From positions 1-62,701 of the forward strand of contig CAJUDH010000021.1 in NCBI GenBank assembly GCA_910584845.1: a DNA stretch of 62,701 nt, given 5' to 3'. Shown piece after piece: positions 26,159-35,664 of the stretch. The stretch is from an uncultured Lachnospiraceae bacterium (lineage in GTDB: Bacteria > Bacillota > Clostridia > Lachnospirales > Lachnospiraceae). Each line of letters opens with the position of its first letter. Position 1 is the first letter of the stretch. Made by a program: the position numbers and the translations under genes. Under the pieces are notes generated by a model. That model saw only the letters and a list, made by a program, of their open reading frames with translations, was not told where the DNA came from and did no database searches.

Positions 26159-27184
26159 ATGGCAGTTACCATCAAAGACGTGGCCGCGCTGGCCGGCGTA
26201 TCCCCATCCACGGTATCCCGCACCTGCAAAAACAACCCGTCCATCAGCGAAGAGACCAAGGAAAAAGTCCGCCGGGCTATGGCACAATTAGGCTATGAAC
26301 CGAATTTCCAGGCCAGCAACCTTGCCTCGCAGAATTCCCGCACCATTGGAATTGTCCTGCCCACTTCCGCCAGGGAGGTTTATGAAAATTCTTTCTATCT
26401 GGAAGCCATACGGGGAATCAGCCAATTCTGCAACCAGCGCCAGTACATCAATACAGTCATTACCGGCCAGGATGAAAACGAAGTGCTGCAGGCCATCCGC
26501 ACCATGACCCGCAGCGGCCAGGTGGACGGCTTTATCGTGTTATATTCCCGGCGCCAGGACCCCGTCATTGAGTACCTGTACAACGAGGGGCTCCTTTATG
26601 TGCTTATCGGGAAAGCGTACCAATTTGCAAACCAAACCATATATATAGACAACGACAACCTGTTGGCCGGCCAGGAAGCCACCGAATACCTTTATCACCT
26701 GGGCCACCGCAAAATCGCCTATTTAGGCAGCGACAGCAGCTTGATGTTTTCCGCAGACCGCAAATCCGGCTACCAGGCTGCCCTGCTTCGCCATGGCCTG
26801 CCCCTGCGCGACGAGTACTGCCTGGAAGTGCCTTCCATCCCCAAGGGAAGCGACGGGCCGATTTGCCAGCTGCTGCAAAGCAAAAACCGCCCCACCGCCA
26901 TCATGGTCAGTGATGATATCCTGGCCGTGGCGTTGGAACGGTCTTGCATTGAAACAGGCCTGTCCATACCGGAAGACCTGTCCATTATCTCTTTTAACAA
27001 CTCCTTATTTGCCCGGCTTACCTCCCCCCAGCTCACCTCCATTGACATCAATTCCTGCCAGCTGGGGATTGAAGCCGCCTCCCAAATGATAAACCATATT
27101 GAAAACCCCAACCTGCTGGCCACCAAAATCATTGTGCCCCATTACCTGATTGAACGGGACAGCTGCAAAAGGATAGCCCAATGA
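26159..27184 (+). CDS. LacI-family transcriptional regulator (MalR-like)
   Basis: A 341-residue repressor. The N-terminal helix-turn-helix and hinge are typical: VTIKDVAALAGVSPSTVSRTC, then EKVRRAMAQLGYEPN. The rest is a periplasmic-binding-protein-like sugar-sensing domain (IGIVLPTSA, VDGFIVLYSRRQD, GHRKIAYLGSD, PTAIMVSDDILAVALER). AAGGAGG precedes ATG 26159. It is divergent from the PTS gene, and the operator at 25878-25893 fits this family, so it most likely represses the PTS-EEP-malQ operon until an alpha-glucoside is present. A hairpin with T-run overlaps its stop codon. Confidence 0.93.
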   Translation: MAVTIKDVAALAGVSPSTVSRTCKNNPSISEETKEKVRRAMAQLGYEPNFQASNLASQNSRTIGIVLPTSAREVYENSFYLEAIRGISQFCNQRQYINTVITGQDENEVLQAIRTMTRSGQVDGFIVLYSRRQDPVIEYLYNEGLLYVLIGKAYQFANQTIYIDNDNLLAGQEATEYLYHLGHRKIAYLGSDSSLMFSADRKSGYQAALLRHGLPLRDEYCLEVPSIPKGSDGPICQLLQSKNRPTAIMVSDDILAVALERSCIETGLSIPEDLSIISFNNSLFARLTSPQLTSIDINSCQLGIEAASQMINHIENPNLLATKIIVPHYLIERDSCKRIAQ

Positions 27185-27195
27185 GCTATCCTTTT
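27167..27195 (+). terminator. Terminator embedded in the 3' end of the lacI-type gene
   Basis: AAAAGGATAGC (27167-27177) pairs perfectly with GCTATCCTTTT (27185-27195); the loop contains the TGA stop codon. The final T-rich run completes a Rho-independent terminator. Confidence 0.8.
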
Positions 27196-27282
27196 ATATG
27201 GCCTGCGGCCGCCTGCTTTGTTTTAGGGCGCCCTATATTGGGCATCCCACCCCGCACCGGCCCTTTGGTTGCCATCCATCTG

Positions 27283-28740
27283 CTATGTTGCAGACATTAA
27301 TTTCTCAATCCCGATTTGTATCCTTGCCAGGGATTCTTCTTTCCCCAACACTTCCATAATCTCCGTGGCCCCGGCGGGCGTCATCTGTTTTCCGGAAACA
27401 GCAGTACGTATGGGCCACATCACAAACCCTGTTTTTACCCCTTTTTCCTCCACATACCGGGAAAGCGAACCATACAGGCCGTCATTGGAATAATCCTCCT
27501 GGGCCTTTAAGATCGGCAGCACTTCCGTCAACACCTGCAACGACGTTTCGGCAGTGGATTTCATTTTTTTGTGGGTATACATAGCTACATCATAATCCGG
27601 CAATTCCTGGAAAAAGTCAATATGCCCTGCAATGTCCAGAAAAACCTCGATACGGGTTTTGACCATGGCCCCGATTTTCTTTAAATCCAGGTCCTTTTTG
27701 ACCACTTCCCTGATATATGGCTCTGCCATGGCAAAAAACCGGTCAAAATCCATCGCCTTCAGATATTCCCCATTCATCCATTTTAATTTTACCATGTCAA
27801 AGACTGCCGGGGATTTGCTCAGATTATGGTAGTCAAACACCTTTATCAGTTCGTCCAGGGAATAGACCTCCCGGTTTTCCTCCGGGGACCAGCCCAACAG
27901 CGCCACATAGTTGACCACTGCCTCCGATACAAACCCCTGTTCCATCAGGTCTTCATAAGAAGCATGGCCGCTGCGCTTGCTTAATTTTTTATGTTCCTCG
28001 TTGGTAATCAGGGGGCAGTGGACATACACCGGCACTTCCCAGCCAAACGCGTCGTACAGGCGGTTATATTTGGGGGATGAGGACAGATATTCATTCCCCC
28101 GCACCACATGGGTAATCCCCATCAAATGGTCGTCTACCACATTGGCAAAATTGTAGGTAGGGTAGCCGTCGGACTTTATCAGCACCATGTCATCCAGTTC
28201 GGAATTATCCACGGAAATATCCCCATAGATCTCGTCGTGGAAAGTGGTAACCCCTGACCTGGGGTTGTTCTGACGGATCACATAAGGCATCCCCGCTGCC
28301 AGGTTCGCTTCCACTTCTTCCTTTGGCAGATGCAAACAATGCTTGTCATATGCCATGATTTCTTCACCGTTGACGGTAGTCTTTAAAGATTCCAGCCGTT
28401 CCTGGCTGCAGAAACAGTAATAGGCTTCCCCTTTTTCAACCAGCTTTTTGGCATATTCCAGATAAATCCCCGCCGCCTGGCGCTGGCTCTGCACATAGGG
28501 CCCCACGCCGCCGTCCTTGTCCGGCCCCTCGTCGTGGACCAGGCCGGTTTTCTCAAGGGTACGGTAAATAATTTCCGTAGCCCCTTCCACAAAACGCTCC
28601 TGGTCCGTATCCTCTATGCGCAGCAGGAAGTCGCCCCCTTCATGTTTGGCAATCAGGTAGGCATACAATGCGGTTCTTAGGTTCCCCACATGCATCCGGC
28701 CGGTGGGGCTGGGTGCATACCTTGTTCTAATCCTGGTCAT
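27283..28740 (-). CDS. gltX: Glutamate--tRNA ligase
   Basis: Class I aminoacyl-tRNA synthetase, 485 residues, charging tRNA-Glu in the cytosol. Seen: the HIGH-type motif in YAPSPTGRMHVGNLRTALYA at the N-terminus, the acceptor-binding region CSQERLESL and the KMSKS-type loop KLSKRSGHAS. The C-terminal anticodon-binding helical domain is complete. GAAGGAGAC precedes ATG 28740. Whether it also charges tRNA-Gln (the usual case in Firmicutes with GatCAB) cannot be told here. It precedes no other gene on the same transcript; a short gap separates it from the upstream aminopeptidase, so a shared transcript is possible. Confidence 0.97.
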   Translation of the reverse strand: MTRIRTRYAPSPTGRMHVGNLRTALYAYLIAKHEGGDFLLRIEDTDQERFVEGATEIIYRTLEKTGLVHDEGPDKDGGVGPYVQSQRQAAGIYLEYAKKLVEKGEAYYCFCSQERLESLKTTVNGEEIMAYDKHCLHLPKEEVEANLAAGMPYVIRQNNPRSGVTTFHDEIYGDISVDNSELDDMVLIKSDGYPTYNFANVVDDHLMGITHVVRGNEYLSSSPKYNRLYDAFGWEVPVYVHCPLITNEEHKKLSKRSGHASYEDLMEQGFVSEAVVNYVALLGWSPEENREVYSLDELIKVFDYHNLSKSPAVFDMVKLKWMNGEYLKAMDFDRFFAMAEPYIREVVKKDLDLKKIGAMVKTRIEVFLDIAGHIDFFQELPDYDVAMYTHKKMKSTAETSLQVLTEVLPILKAQEDYSNDGLYGSLSRYVEEKGVKTGFVMWPIRTAVSGKQMTPAGATEIMEVLGKEESLARIQIGIEKLMSAT

Positions 28741-28776
28741 ATCCTTATGTCTCCTTCAAAAGTAATTGATTGAACC

Positions 28777-30087
28777 CTACCGGACCTGGTATTCCCCGTC
28801 GCCGTCGCCGCAGACGGAAGAGGAAAACAGCTCCCTGGCGGCTTTCGCCAAATAAGCCGTGTCTTTACTCCCTGCCGTTTCATAGCAGGAATGCATGGCC
28901 AGCTGGGGCAGGCCCACGTCCACCATGTTCAATGCCACCTGCGAGGTGCAGATATTGCCCAAAGTGGAACCGCCCAGCATATCCGAACGGTTGACAAAAG
29001 TTTGGTAAGGTACGCCGGCCTTCTGGCACAGGGACTTGAAAACCGCCCCGGAAACGGCGTCCGTGGTATATTTCTGGTTGGCGCTGTATTTAATGACGAT
29101 ACCACCGTTCATATAAGGGCGGTTTGTAGGGTCGGCTTTATCTTGCTGGTTGGGGTGGATGCTGTGGGCATTGTCGGCCGACACCATAAAGCCGGAAGCC
29201 AGGGCCATCAAATATTCTTCCTCGCCGCGGCCCATGCCGCTGTTGACCCTATGGAGCACATCCCGCAGGAAAGTGGACGCCGCCCCCTGCCGGGTGCCGC
29301 TTCCTACCTCTTCATTGTCCAGCACACAATGGACGGCTACACTTTCTTTGGGCCTGGCAGACAAAAAGCCTTTCAGCGACGCAAAGGCACATTGCAGGTC
29401 GTCCAGGCGGGGCGCGGCTATAAATTCCCCGTCCAGCCCCAGCACCGTGCCTTTCATACGGTTATACAAAAACAGGTCCATGTCCAAAATATCTTCTTCT
29501 TCCACGCCGGCCTCGCCGGCGATTAATTGCAGGAAACCGTCCTTGGCGCCAATCCCGCCAAACAAAGGCAGCATGTCCTTTTGCACGTTAAACTCATACC
29601 CCTCGTTGGCTTTACGGTTCATGTGGATCGCCAGGTTGGGGATGATCAGCAAGTCCCGGTCCACCTGCACCAGCCTGGCCGCTATGCCGCCTGGCCTGCG
29701 CACCACCACCCGCCCCGCTACGGACAGGGGGCGGTCAAGCCATGGGGCGCAAAGCATCCCGCCATACTTTTCTACGTTAAGTTTTACATATTTTTGTTCC
29801 ACCAGGATTTCCGCGTTGGCTTTGATTTTCAAAGCCGGGGAATCGCTGTGGCTGGCCATAACCTGAAAACCCGCAAAATCCCTTTTGGGGACCTGAAAAG
29901 CAATAAGGGCAGAATCATTGCGGGTAACATAATACCCCTTCCCTGCCTCCAGTTCCCATGGCCGCCCTTCCGACAGCCGTACAAACCCCTCCTGTTCCAG
30001 CATCGCCCCCATGTTGGCGACAGCATGGAAACTGGTAGGGCTGTGGTTCAGGAATTCCAGCAGCTCCTGATTGATCGTTTCAAACAT
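28777..30087 (-). CDS. M18-family aminopeptidase
   Basis: A 436-residue zinc aminopeptidase of the M18 (aspartyl aminopeptidase / ApeB) family, releasing N-terminal residues from peptides in the cytosol. Metal and catalytic motifs are visible: MASHSDSPALKIK, LDDLQCAFASL, LDNEEVGSGTRQGAAS (catalytic Glu and metal Glu), SADNAHSIHPN and the terminal metal His in LPQLAMHSCYETAG. ATG 30087 is chosen: it overlaps the stop of the HAD gene by one base (TAATG), giving translational coupling, and the family normally begins at this point; a longer reading to 30186 would run deep into the HAD gene. Confidence 0.92.
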   Translation of the reverse strand: MFETINQELLEFLNHSPTSFHAVANMGAMLEQEGFVRLSEGRPWELEAGKGYYVTRNDSALIAFQVPKRDFAGFQVMASHSDSPALKIKANAEILVEQKYVKLNVEKYGGMLCAPWLDRPLSVAGRVVVRRPGGIAARLVQVDRDLLIIPNLAIHMNRKANEGYEFNVQKDMLPLFGGIGAKDGFLQLIAGEAGVEEEDILDMDLFLYNRMKGTVLGLDGEFIAAPRLDDLQCAFASLKGFLSARPKESVAVHCVLDNEEVGSGTRQGAASTFLRDVLHRVNSGMGRGEEEYLMALASGFMVSADNAHSIHPNQQDKADPTNRPYMNGGIVIKYSANQKYTTDAVSGAVFKSLCQKAGVPYQTFVNRSDMLGGSTLGNICTSQVALNMVDVGLPQLAMHSCYETAGSKDTAYLAKAARELFSSSVCGDGDGEYQVR

Positions 30088-30695
30088 TATCCCAATCCCT
30101 CCAAAATGGCTTTTAATTTTTCCACATCCCCGTCGGCAAAACAATAGCCGTCCATACCGCAGGCTTTTGCGCCGTCGATGTTCCATGATACATCGTCAAT
30201 AAAAAAACATTCTTCCGGAACCAAATGAAACCGGCGGAAGAAATGCCCATACATTTCCTTCTGCGGCTTCATACATTTCACCTGGGCGGAAAACAGCATC
30301 CCGTCAAAACACTCCGCCGCCGGAATCACGTCCCGGAAACACTCTGGCAGGCGCAGGGAGGCATTGGAACACAAATAAATGCCAAACCCCTTTTCTTTTT
30401 GCCTGCGCACCACCGCTTCCATCCCGGGAAGCGGCCACATATTATACTCCGGCCAATGGCGCATACAGCAAATAGCAGCCTGGTGGAGCCTCTCTGGCAA
30501 ACGGGCGCAGACCTGTTTCAGGGCCTGGTCCTCCGTCAAAAGCCCCATGTCCAGCATCAGCCACTCCGGGGACACAAATACTGCCGTACATACCCGCTTC
30601 CTGTCATGGGGGGCCTCTATATACCGCGCACATACCCGCATGGCGTCATAGCCCACCAGCACTTTCCCCATGTCAAATACTATATTTTTAATCAT
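30087..30695 (-). CDS. HAD-superfamily phosphatase (YihX-like)
   Basis: A 202-residue haloacid dehalogenase-type hydrolase. Motif I is NIVFDMGKVLVGYD (nucleophile Asp; Gly replaces the usual second Asp, as in the YihX/glucose-1-phosphatase branch), motif II is YLCSNAS, motif III covers KCMKPQKEMYGHF, and motif IV is CFFIDDVSWNIDGAK. It probably dephosphorylates a small sugar phosphate; the substrate is unknown. Its stop overlaps the start of the M18 aminopeptidase gene by one base. Confidence 0.88.
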   Translation of the reverse strand: MIKNIVFDMGKVLVGYDAMRVCARYIEAPHDRKRVCTAVFVSPEWLMLDMGLLTEDQALKQVCARLPERLHQAAICCMRHWPEYNMWPLPGMEAVVRRQKEKGFGIYLCSNASLRLPECFRDVIPAAECFDGMLFSAQVKCMKPQKEMYGHFFRRFHLVPEECFFIDDVSWNIDGAKACGMDGYCFADGDVEKLKAILEGLG

Positions 30696-30807
30696 CGTAT
30701 GCCTCCGCCTCTGCTACCCTTTCCCCGGCCGCGGCCCTTGCCCTTTTGCCTGCCCGAAGCCGGGACCCTTCCATGGATACTGCCGTCCTACACCCGGAAG
30801 TAAAACG

Positions 30808-31896
30808 CTAGCGCTTAATGTCATAGTTCATATTCATCAGGTTGCGGATGCTCTGGGCGTCGTCGGTTATGTTGGCGTCGCCGTGGATGGTATGTTTGAT
30901 CACGCTGCTGGCCACGGCAAAATTCAACATGTCCATGGCGCGGTAATTGTGGACCATTGCATAAATCAATCCGCTGGCAAAAGCGTCCCCGCCTCCCACC
31001 CGGTCTAAAATATTGAAAGTAAACCTCCTGCTTTCAAAGGTATGCCCCTCGTACCACATATACGCCTTCAGGCTGTTTTCACTGCCGCTGTGGGCGTAAC
31101 GCACATGGCGGGCAATGCATTTTAAGTTGGGGTAGCGCTCCACAAACGCATGGAAAACCTCATCCTGCTGTTCATAGCTTGGCTGCAGCGGGACGCCGTC
31201 TTTGTAATCTCCTTTGCTGTGGTCTTCCTCATCCTTCCAAAGGTGGTAAGGCTCAATGCCCATAAGCACATCTACATAGGGCAGGCATTGGGTACAAAAA
31301 TCCCTGGCCTCTTCCCAGCTCCACAAAGCACTGCGGAAGTTGCCGTCAAAACTGACGGTCAGCCCTTTCTCCTTGGCCACCTTCAGGCAATCTAAGATCA
31401 GCTTGGCGCAGTTAGGGCCCAGGGCGGGGGTAATGCCGCTTAAATGCACCCAGTCAAAGCCCTCCAGCAGCCCCTGGATATCCAGGTTGCTGAAATCATA
31501 TTCCGTTATGGCACTGTGTTTCCGGTCATAAATCACCTTGCTGGCCCGGATGCCATACCCGGTCTCTAAATAATAGGTTCCGATCCGATGGGTAGGAGTC
31601 TCCTCCGGCGTGCTTAAAATCATGGGAGTGCAGTGTACGTCGTTGCTGCGCAGCATACGCACCGCGCTTTTTCCGATACTGTTGTTGGGGACTACGGAAA
31701 AAAAAGTACTGTCCACCCCAAGGTTCGCCAGCGCCAGCGCTATATTGGCTTCGCTCCCCCCATAGCTGGCTTCAAATGTGCTGGCCATCCGTATCTTCTC
31801 ATAGTTTGGCGGGGTCAGGCGGAGCATAATCTCGCCAATGGCCAAAAATTTCGCCGGGCTTTCACTGTTTCGTAATAATGGATTGTGATGCTGCAT
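30808..31896 (-). CDS. kdgK: PfkB-family sugar kinase, probable 2-keto-3-deoxygluconate kinase
   Basis: A 362-residue ribokinase-fold kinase. Seen: N-terminal AIGEIMLRLTPPNYEKI (typical for KDG kinases), the substrate lid region YGGSEANIALALANLG, and the C-terminal anion hole with catalytic Asp, DRVGGGDAFASGLIYAM. KDG kinase makes 2-keto-3-deoxy-6-phosphogluconate in uronate and gluconate catabolism; another sugar acid or fructose-type substrate cannot be excluded. It has its own minus-strand promoter (31965-31993) between it and the araC-type gene, and sits beside a GH31 glycosidase and TRAP transporter, which supports a role in use of imported sugar acids. No KDPG aldolase gene is in the window. 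Confidence 0.82.
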   Translation of the reverse strand: MQHHNPLLRNSESPAKFLAIGEIMLRLTPPNYEKIRMASTFEASYGGSEANIALALANLGVDSTFFSVVPNNSIGKSAVRMLRSNDVHCTPMILSTPEETPTHRIGTYYLETGYGIRASKVIYDRKHSAITEYDFSNLDIQGLLEGFDWVHLSGITPALGPNCAKLILDCLKVAKEKGLTVSFDGNFRSALWSWEEARDFCTQCLPYVDVLMGIEPYHLWKDEEDHSKGDYKDGVPLQPSYEQQDEVFHAFVERYPNLKCIARHVRYAHSGSENSLKAYMWYEGHTFESRRFTFNILDRVGGGDAFASGLIYAMVHNYRAMDMLNFAVASSVIKHTIHGDANITDDAQSIRNLMNMNYDIKR

Positions 31897-31964
31897 TTTA
31901 TCCCCCTTCTACCGTTTTTCGGCATATATTATAGTGGTTCTTAACCCATGGTTTCCTTGCAGCC

Positions 31965-31993
31965 ATTATAGCAGAGATGAAATTGAAAAACAA
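31965..31993 (-). promoter_or_regulatory. Promoter of the KDG-kinase-like gene
   Basis: On the minus strand: TTGTTT (31988-31993), 17-base spacer, TATAAT (31965-31970). It lies 70-100 bases upstream of the kinase start. Confidence 0.65.
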
Positions 31994-32010
31994 GCCAGTG
32001 TAGCGTAACT

Positions 32011-32856
32011 TCACGTTTCCTGCCCATACCCGCCGATTAAATTTTTATGGGTATTGCGGTACCCGGACGGGGTCATGCCGGTCACGGATTTAAATACCCG
32101 GTTGAAATGGGTCAGGTTTGAAAACCCCGTCTCCCGGCAGATTTCGGTAATGTTTTTATCGGTTTCCATAAAACGCCTCTGGGCGTTCATGACCCTGGTA
32201 ATATTGATGTACTGGACCACCGTGCTGTTGGTATAACGCTTAAATTCCCGGCAAAGGTAATAGGGGCTAATGTAGAACCGCCGGGCCAGATGTTCCAGGC
32301 TGATCTCTTCCTGATAATGTCCATGGATGTAGCTGACCACCTGGCTCATCCTGTCATACCCCTCTTTTTCAGCAGGGTTCTGCCGGCGCATCTGGAGGAC
32401 AATAAAAAACAACAGCATATTTAAAACCGTATGGCGGTAACTTTTTTTAAAGCCAGAAGGGTCGTCCTGCCCGTAAAGCAAGGATTCCAGCATCCGGTGC
32501 AAGGTTTGGCGCGCCCGCGGAGCCGGACGGTATAAACCGTTTCCGGAATCCAAAGATTCCAGCAATTCTTCGGATTCCACCTCATCCTTGTGGAAATACA
32601 GCACCATGCGGCAAAAAGGCACATTCTTGTCGCCATAAGAGCGGTGGAGGATATAAGGGGAAAACAAAATCATCTCTCCCGGGCCCATGGCGTACCTGTC
32701 GTCCTGAAGCATATGGTACCTCTCGCCTTCCTCCAAATAATATAATTCATAATAATTGTGGTAGTGGGATTTCATCATATTGTCGTTTACCCCGCGGATC
32801 CGCTCGCAGGCTATGGTAGCGCCCTGTGCCATCATGATCCCTGCCTGGTCAATCAT
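32011..32856 (-). CDS. AraC-family transcriptional regulator
   Basis: A 281-residue regulator: an N-terminal cupin-type sensing domain (HYHNYYELYYLEEGERYHML, MGPGEMILFSPYILHRS) and a C-terminal double helix-turn-helix with the AraC signature (ISLEHLARRFYISPYYLCREF ... ITEICRETGFSNLTHFNRVF ... GMTPSGYRN). ATG 32856 is used because GGAGGGG lies just upstream inside a longer in-frame reading. The gene is divergent from the GH31-TRAP operon and upstream of the kdgK-like gene; it most likely activates one or both when the transported sugar is present. Confidence 0.92.
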   Translation of the reverse strand: MIDQAGIMMAQGATIACERIRGVNDNMMKSHYHNYYELYYLEEGERYHMLQDDRYAMGPGEMILFSPYILHRSYGDKNVPFCRMVLYFHKDEVESEELLESLDSGNGLYRPAPRARQTLHRMLESLLYGQDDPSGFKKSYRHTVLNMLLFFIVLQMRRQNPAEKEGYDRMSQVVSYIHGHYQEEISLEHLARRFYISPYYLCREFKRYTNSTVVQYINITRVMNAQRRFMETDKNITEICRETGFSNLTHFNRVFKSVTGMTPSGYRNTHKNLIGGYGQET

Positions 32857-33145
32857 ATTCCCCTCCATTCTATGCGCGTTCTGCCGCACATCCTGCCTTT
32901 TTGGGCGTTGGGTACCGTCAAGGTTTATCGCCTATAGCACGCCCTTTTCCTGCTATTTCAGGAATTTTGCCATATCCTGTCTCCCTTTTTTAACATCTAC
33001 TATAGCATATTCCCCCATAGATGGCAAGAAATGTATAAAATCACAATAAACACCGCAATATTCGTCTGGTTTTGATGTCTCTAATCCGCTATATTAAAAA
33101 TACAAAAACCGGTTTGAGTAAAGGATAAAAAAGGAGGACACAAGC

Positions 33146-35647
33146 ATGAAAATCTGTACGGAAGCACGCACAGTCCATCAACAGGACGGTTACTTCTCCA
33201 TCATGACCAACTGCATCGAAATCCGGGTCTGGTTCCTGACGGATTCCATCCTGCGCATCCGGGCAGGGTTTGACGGGGATTTTGCCGAAGAATCCTACAG
33301 CCTGGCCATGACTGCATGGGAAGACCGCATGGACGGATTTTTGAAACATTACCGGAAACGGATTACGCCCGCCAACGCCCTGCTGACGGACGGGGAGTCC
33401 CTGGCCGTCATCCAGGGGCGCGAGCTGAAAGTGGAAGTGGAAAAAAACCCGTTCCGCATCTGTGTGTATGACAAGGAAGGGACCCTGCTCCACGGGGACA
33501 TTGTAGACTTGGCCTACCAGGAAGACAGCAACCGCCGGAGGGTACACACCAGTGAAATAAAGGAAGACGACTGCTTCTATGGTTTTGGGGAAAAAAGCGG
33601 CGAATTCAACAAAGCGCAAAAATTCATGGGGATGAGCCCCAAGGACGCTATGGGCTATAACCCGAAAGAAACCGATTCCCTCTATAAGCACATCCCGTTC
33701 TATATTAAGCTGAACCGGGGTACAAAAAAAGCCGTGGGGTATTTCTACCACAACACATACGAATGTGATTTTGATATGGGCCGGGAAAAAAGCAATTATT
33801 GGAAAATGCACAGCCGCTACCGCACAGACGGCGGGGATATTGACCTGTTTTTGATCGCGGGCCCCACAGTCCGCCAGGTAGTGGAACGTTACACCGACCT
33901 CACCGGGAAATCTGCCATGTTGCCCCGTTGCGCCCTGGGGTATCTGGGGTCTTCCATGTACTACCCCGAATTGGAATCGGATTGTGATAACGCCATCATA
34001 GAATTTATCGACACCACAAAAGAAGAAAAAATCCCTGTGGACGGCTTCCAGCTTTCCTCGGGCTATTGCACGGTGGAGACGGAAAAAGGCATTAAACGTT
34101 GCGTATTTACCTGGAACAAAAAACGGTTTAAGAACCCCAAAGATTTCTTCTTCCAGATGAAAAAGCGGGGGATCACCGTAACCCCCAACGTAAAACCGGG
34201 GATCCTGCTGATCCACCCCATGCTGGAAGACATGAAAGCCAAAGGCATGTTTGTCAAGGCAAGCGACAGCGACAACCCAGGCATTGGGACCTGGTGGGGC
34301 GGCAAGGGCATGTTTGTGGATTTTACCAGCCAGAAAACCAGGGACAACTGGAAAGCCCTGTTAAAAGAAAATGTGCTGGAATATGGTACCAGCTCTATCT
34401 GGAATGACAACTGCGAATATGACAGCCTGGTAGACAAAGACTGCCGCTGTGATTTTGAAGGGAAAGGCGGGACCATTGGGCAGCTAAAATCTGTCATGTC
34501 CAATATTATGTGCCACATTACCAATGAAGCGGTCCATGAAACGTTTGACAACACCCGCCCTTATATCGTATGCCGGTCCGGGCACTGCGGGATCCAAAGG
34601 TATGCCCAGACCTGGGCAGGGGACAATTTAACCTGCTGGGATGCCCTGAAATATAATATCGCCACCATTTTAGGCATGGGCCTGTCCGGCGTGGCCAACC
34701 AGGGATGTGATATTGGCGGCTTTTACGGCCCGGCCCCGGAAGGGGAACTGTTCCTGCGCTGGATCCAAAACGGGATTTTCCAGCCCCGCTTCTCCATCCA
34801 CTCCACCAACACCGACAACACGGTAACCGAGCCTTGGATGTACAGCGACTTAAAGGAGGATATCCGCCATGCCATTGAACTGCGGTATCAGCTAAGCCCT
34901 TACCTATATTCCTTGATGGCCCGCGCCCATGAGACTGGGCTGCCGATTATGGAGCCTATGTGCAGCGCGTTTCAAAATGACCCCAAATGCTATGAGGAAG
35001 GCGTGGATTTCATGTTTGGAGATTCCCTTCTGGTAGCCAACGTTGTAGAAAAAGGGGCGCGGACCCGCCGGGTCTATTTGCCGGAAGGGGCTGATTTTTA
35101 CGACTATTATACCAGGGCCGCCTATACCGGGGGGCAGGTTTTGGAAATCCCCGTCACCTTATCCGACATCCCTTTGTTTATCCCCAGCGGTTCCCTGATC
35201 CCCATGGCCGGGAATAAACTGGATAACCTGGCCACCCAACAGGCCACTTCCATCACTTTGCTATGCACCTCCGATAAAGGCTGCCAGTTCACCCTCTACG
35301 AAGACGACGGGGCCACCATGGAATATGAAAAAGGGAATTATTTGAAAACCCATATCTGCCTATCCCCGGGGGAGAAGACCGCCCTGGACTTTAAGCAGGA
35401 AGGCTGCTACCCGACGGCAGTGGAAACCATGTATGTGGACATGATACACCGGGAAAAATCCCCCTACTGGGTGTCTGTAGACGGCAGCCAGGTCCCCCAT
35501 TTCCTGCACAGGCGTAAATTCGAGGAAGCAGAATGTGGGTGGTATTACAGCCAACGGCTGAAATCCGTCCAGATTAAATATAAAAACCCGAAAAAAGATT
35601 ACCAGGTACTGGTTTCCTTTGAACAATTTGACCTCATCGGAATGTAA
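33146..35647 (+). CDS. Glycoside hydrolase family 31 (alpha-glucosidase/alpha-xylosidase type)
   Basis: An 833-residue GH31 enzyme that removes terminal alpha-linked glucose or xylose from oligosaccharides, with retention of configuration. Seen: N-terminal beta-sandwich, catalytic barrel, nucleophile Asp in SSIWNDNCEYD, and acid/base Asp in TWAGDNLTCWDAL following RSGHCGIQRYAQ; then the C-terminal beta domains. No signal peptide, so it acts in the cytosol on imported sugars. AAAAAAGGAGG precedes ATG 33146. It is the first gene of an operon with dctP, dctQ and dctM, an unusual partnership for GH31, which is normally found with ABC or MFS sugar importers. An AraC regulator is divergent. Confidence 0.94.
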   Translation: MKICTEARTVHQQDGYFSIMTNCIEIRVWFLTDSILRIRAGFDGDFAEESYSLAMTAWEDRMDGFLKHYRKRITPANALLTDGESLAVIQGRELKVEVEKNPFRICVYDKEGTLLHGDIVDLAYQEDSNRRRVHTSEIKEDDCFYGFGEKSGEFNKAQKFMGMSPKDAMGYNPKETDSLYKHIPFYIKLNRGTKKAVGYFYHNTYECDFDMGREKSNYWKMHSRYRTDGGDIDLFLIAGPTVRQVVERYTDLTGKSAMLPRCALGYLGSSMYYPELESDCDNAIIEFIDTTKEEKIPVDGFQLSSGYCTVETEKGIKRCVFTWNKKRFKNPKDFFFQMKKRGITVTPNVKPGILLIHPMLEDMKAKGMFVKASDSDNPGIGTWWGGKGMFVDFTSQKTRDNWKALLKENVLEYGTSSIWNDNCEYDSLVDKDCRCDFEGKGGTIGQLKSVMSNIMCHITNEAVHETFDNTRPYIVCRSGHCGIQRYAQTWAGDNLTCWDALKYNIATILGMGLSGVANQGCDIGGFYGPAPEGELFLRWIQNGIFQPRFSIHSTNTDNTVTEPWMYSDLKEDIRHAIELRYQLSPYLYSLMARAHETGLPIMEPMCSAFQNDPKCYEEGVDFMFGDSLLVANVVEKGARTRRVYLPEGADFYDYYTRAAYTGGQVLEIPVTLSDIPLFIPSGSLIPMAGNKLDNLATQQATSITLLCTSDKGCQFTLYEDDGATMEYEKGNYLKTHICLSPGEKTALDFKQEGCYPTAVETMYVDMIHREKSPYWVSVDGSQVPHFLHRRKFEEAECGWYYSQRLKSVQIKYKNPKKDYQVLVSFEQFDLIGM

Positions 35648-35664
35648 AAAAGGGGGTAAACATT

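Noticed and set aside
33089..34216. A 375-codon open frame on the minus strand opposite the GH31 gene.
   Set aside because: It is a shadow of the GH31 codons: no ribosome site, no family, while the plus-strand frame has all GH31 motifs.
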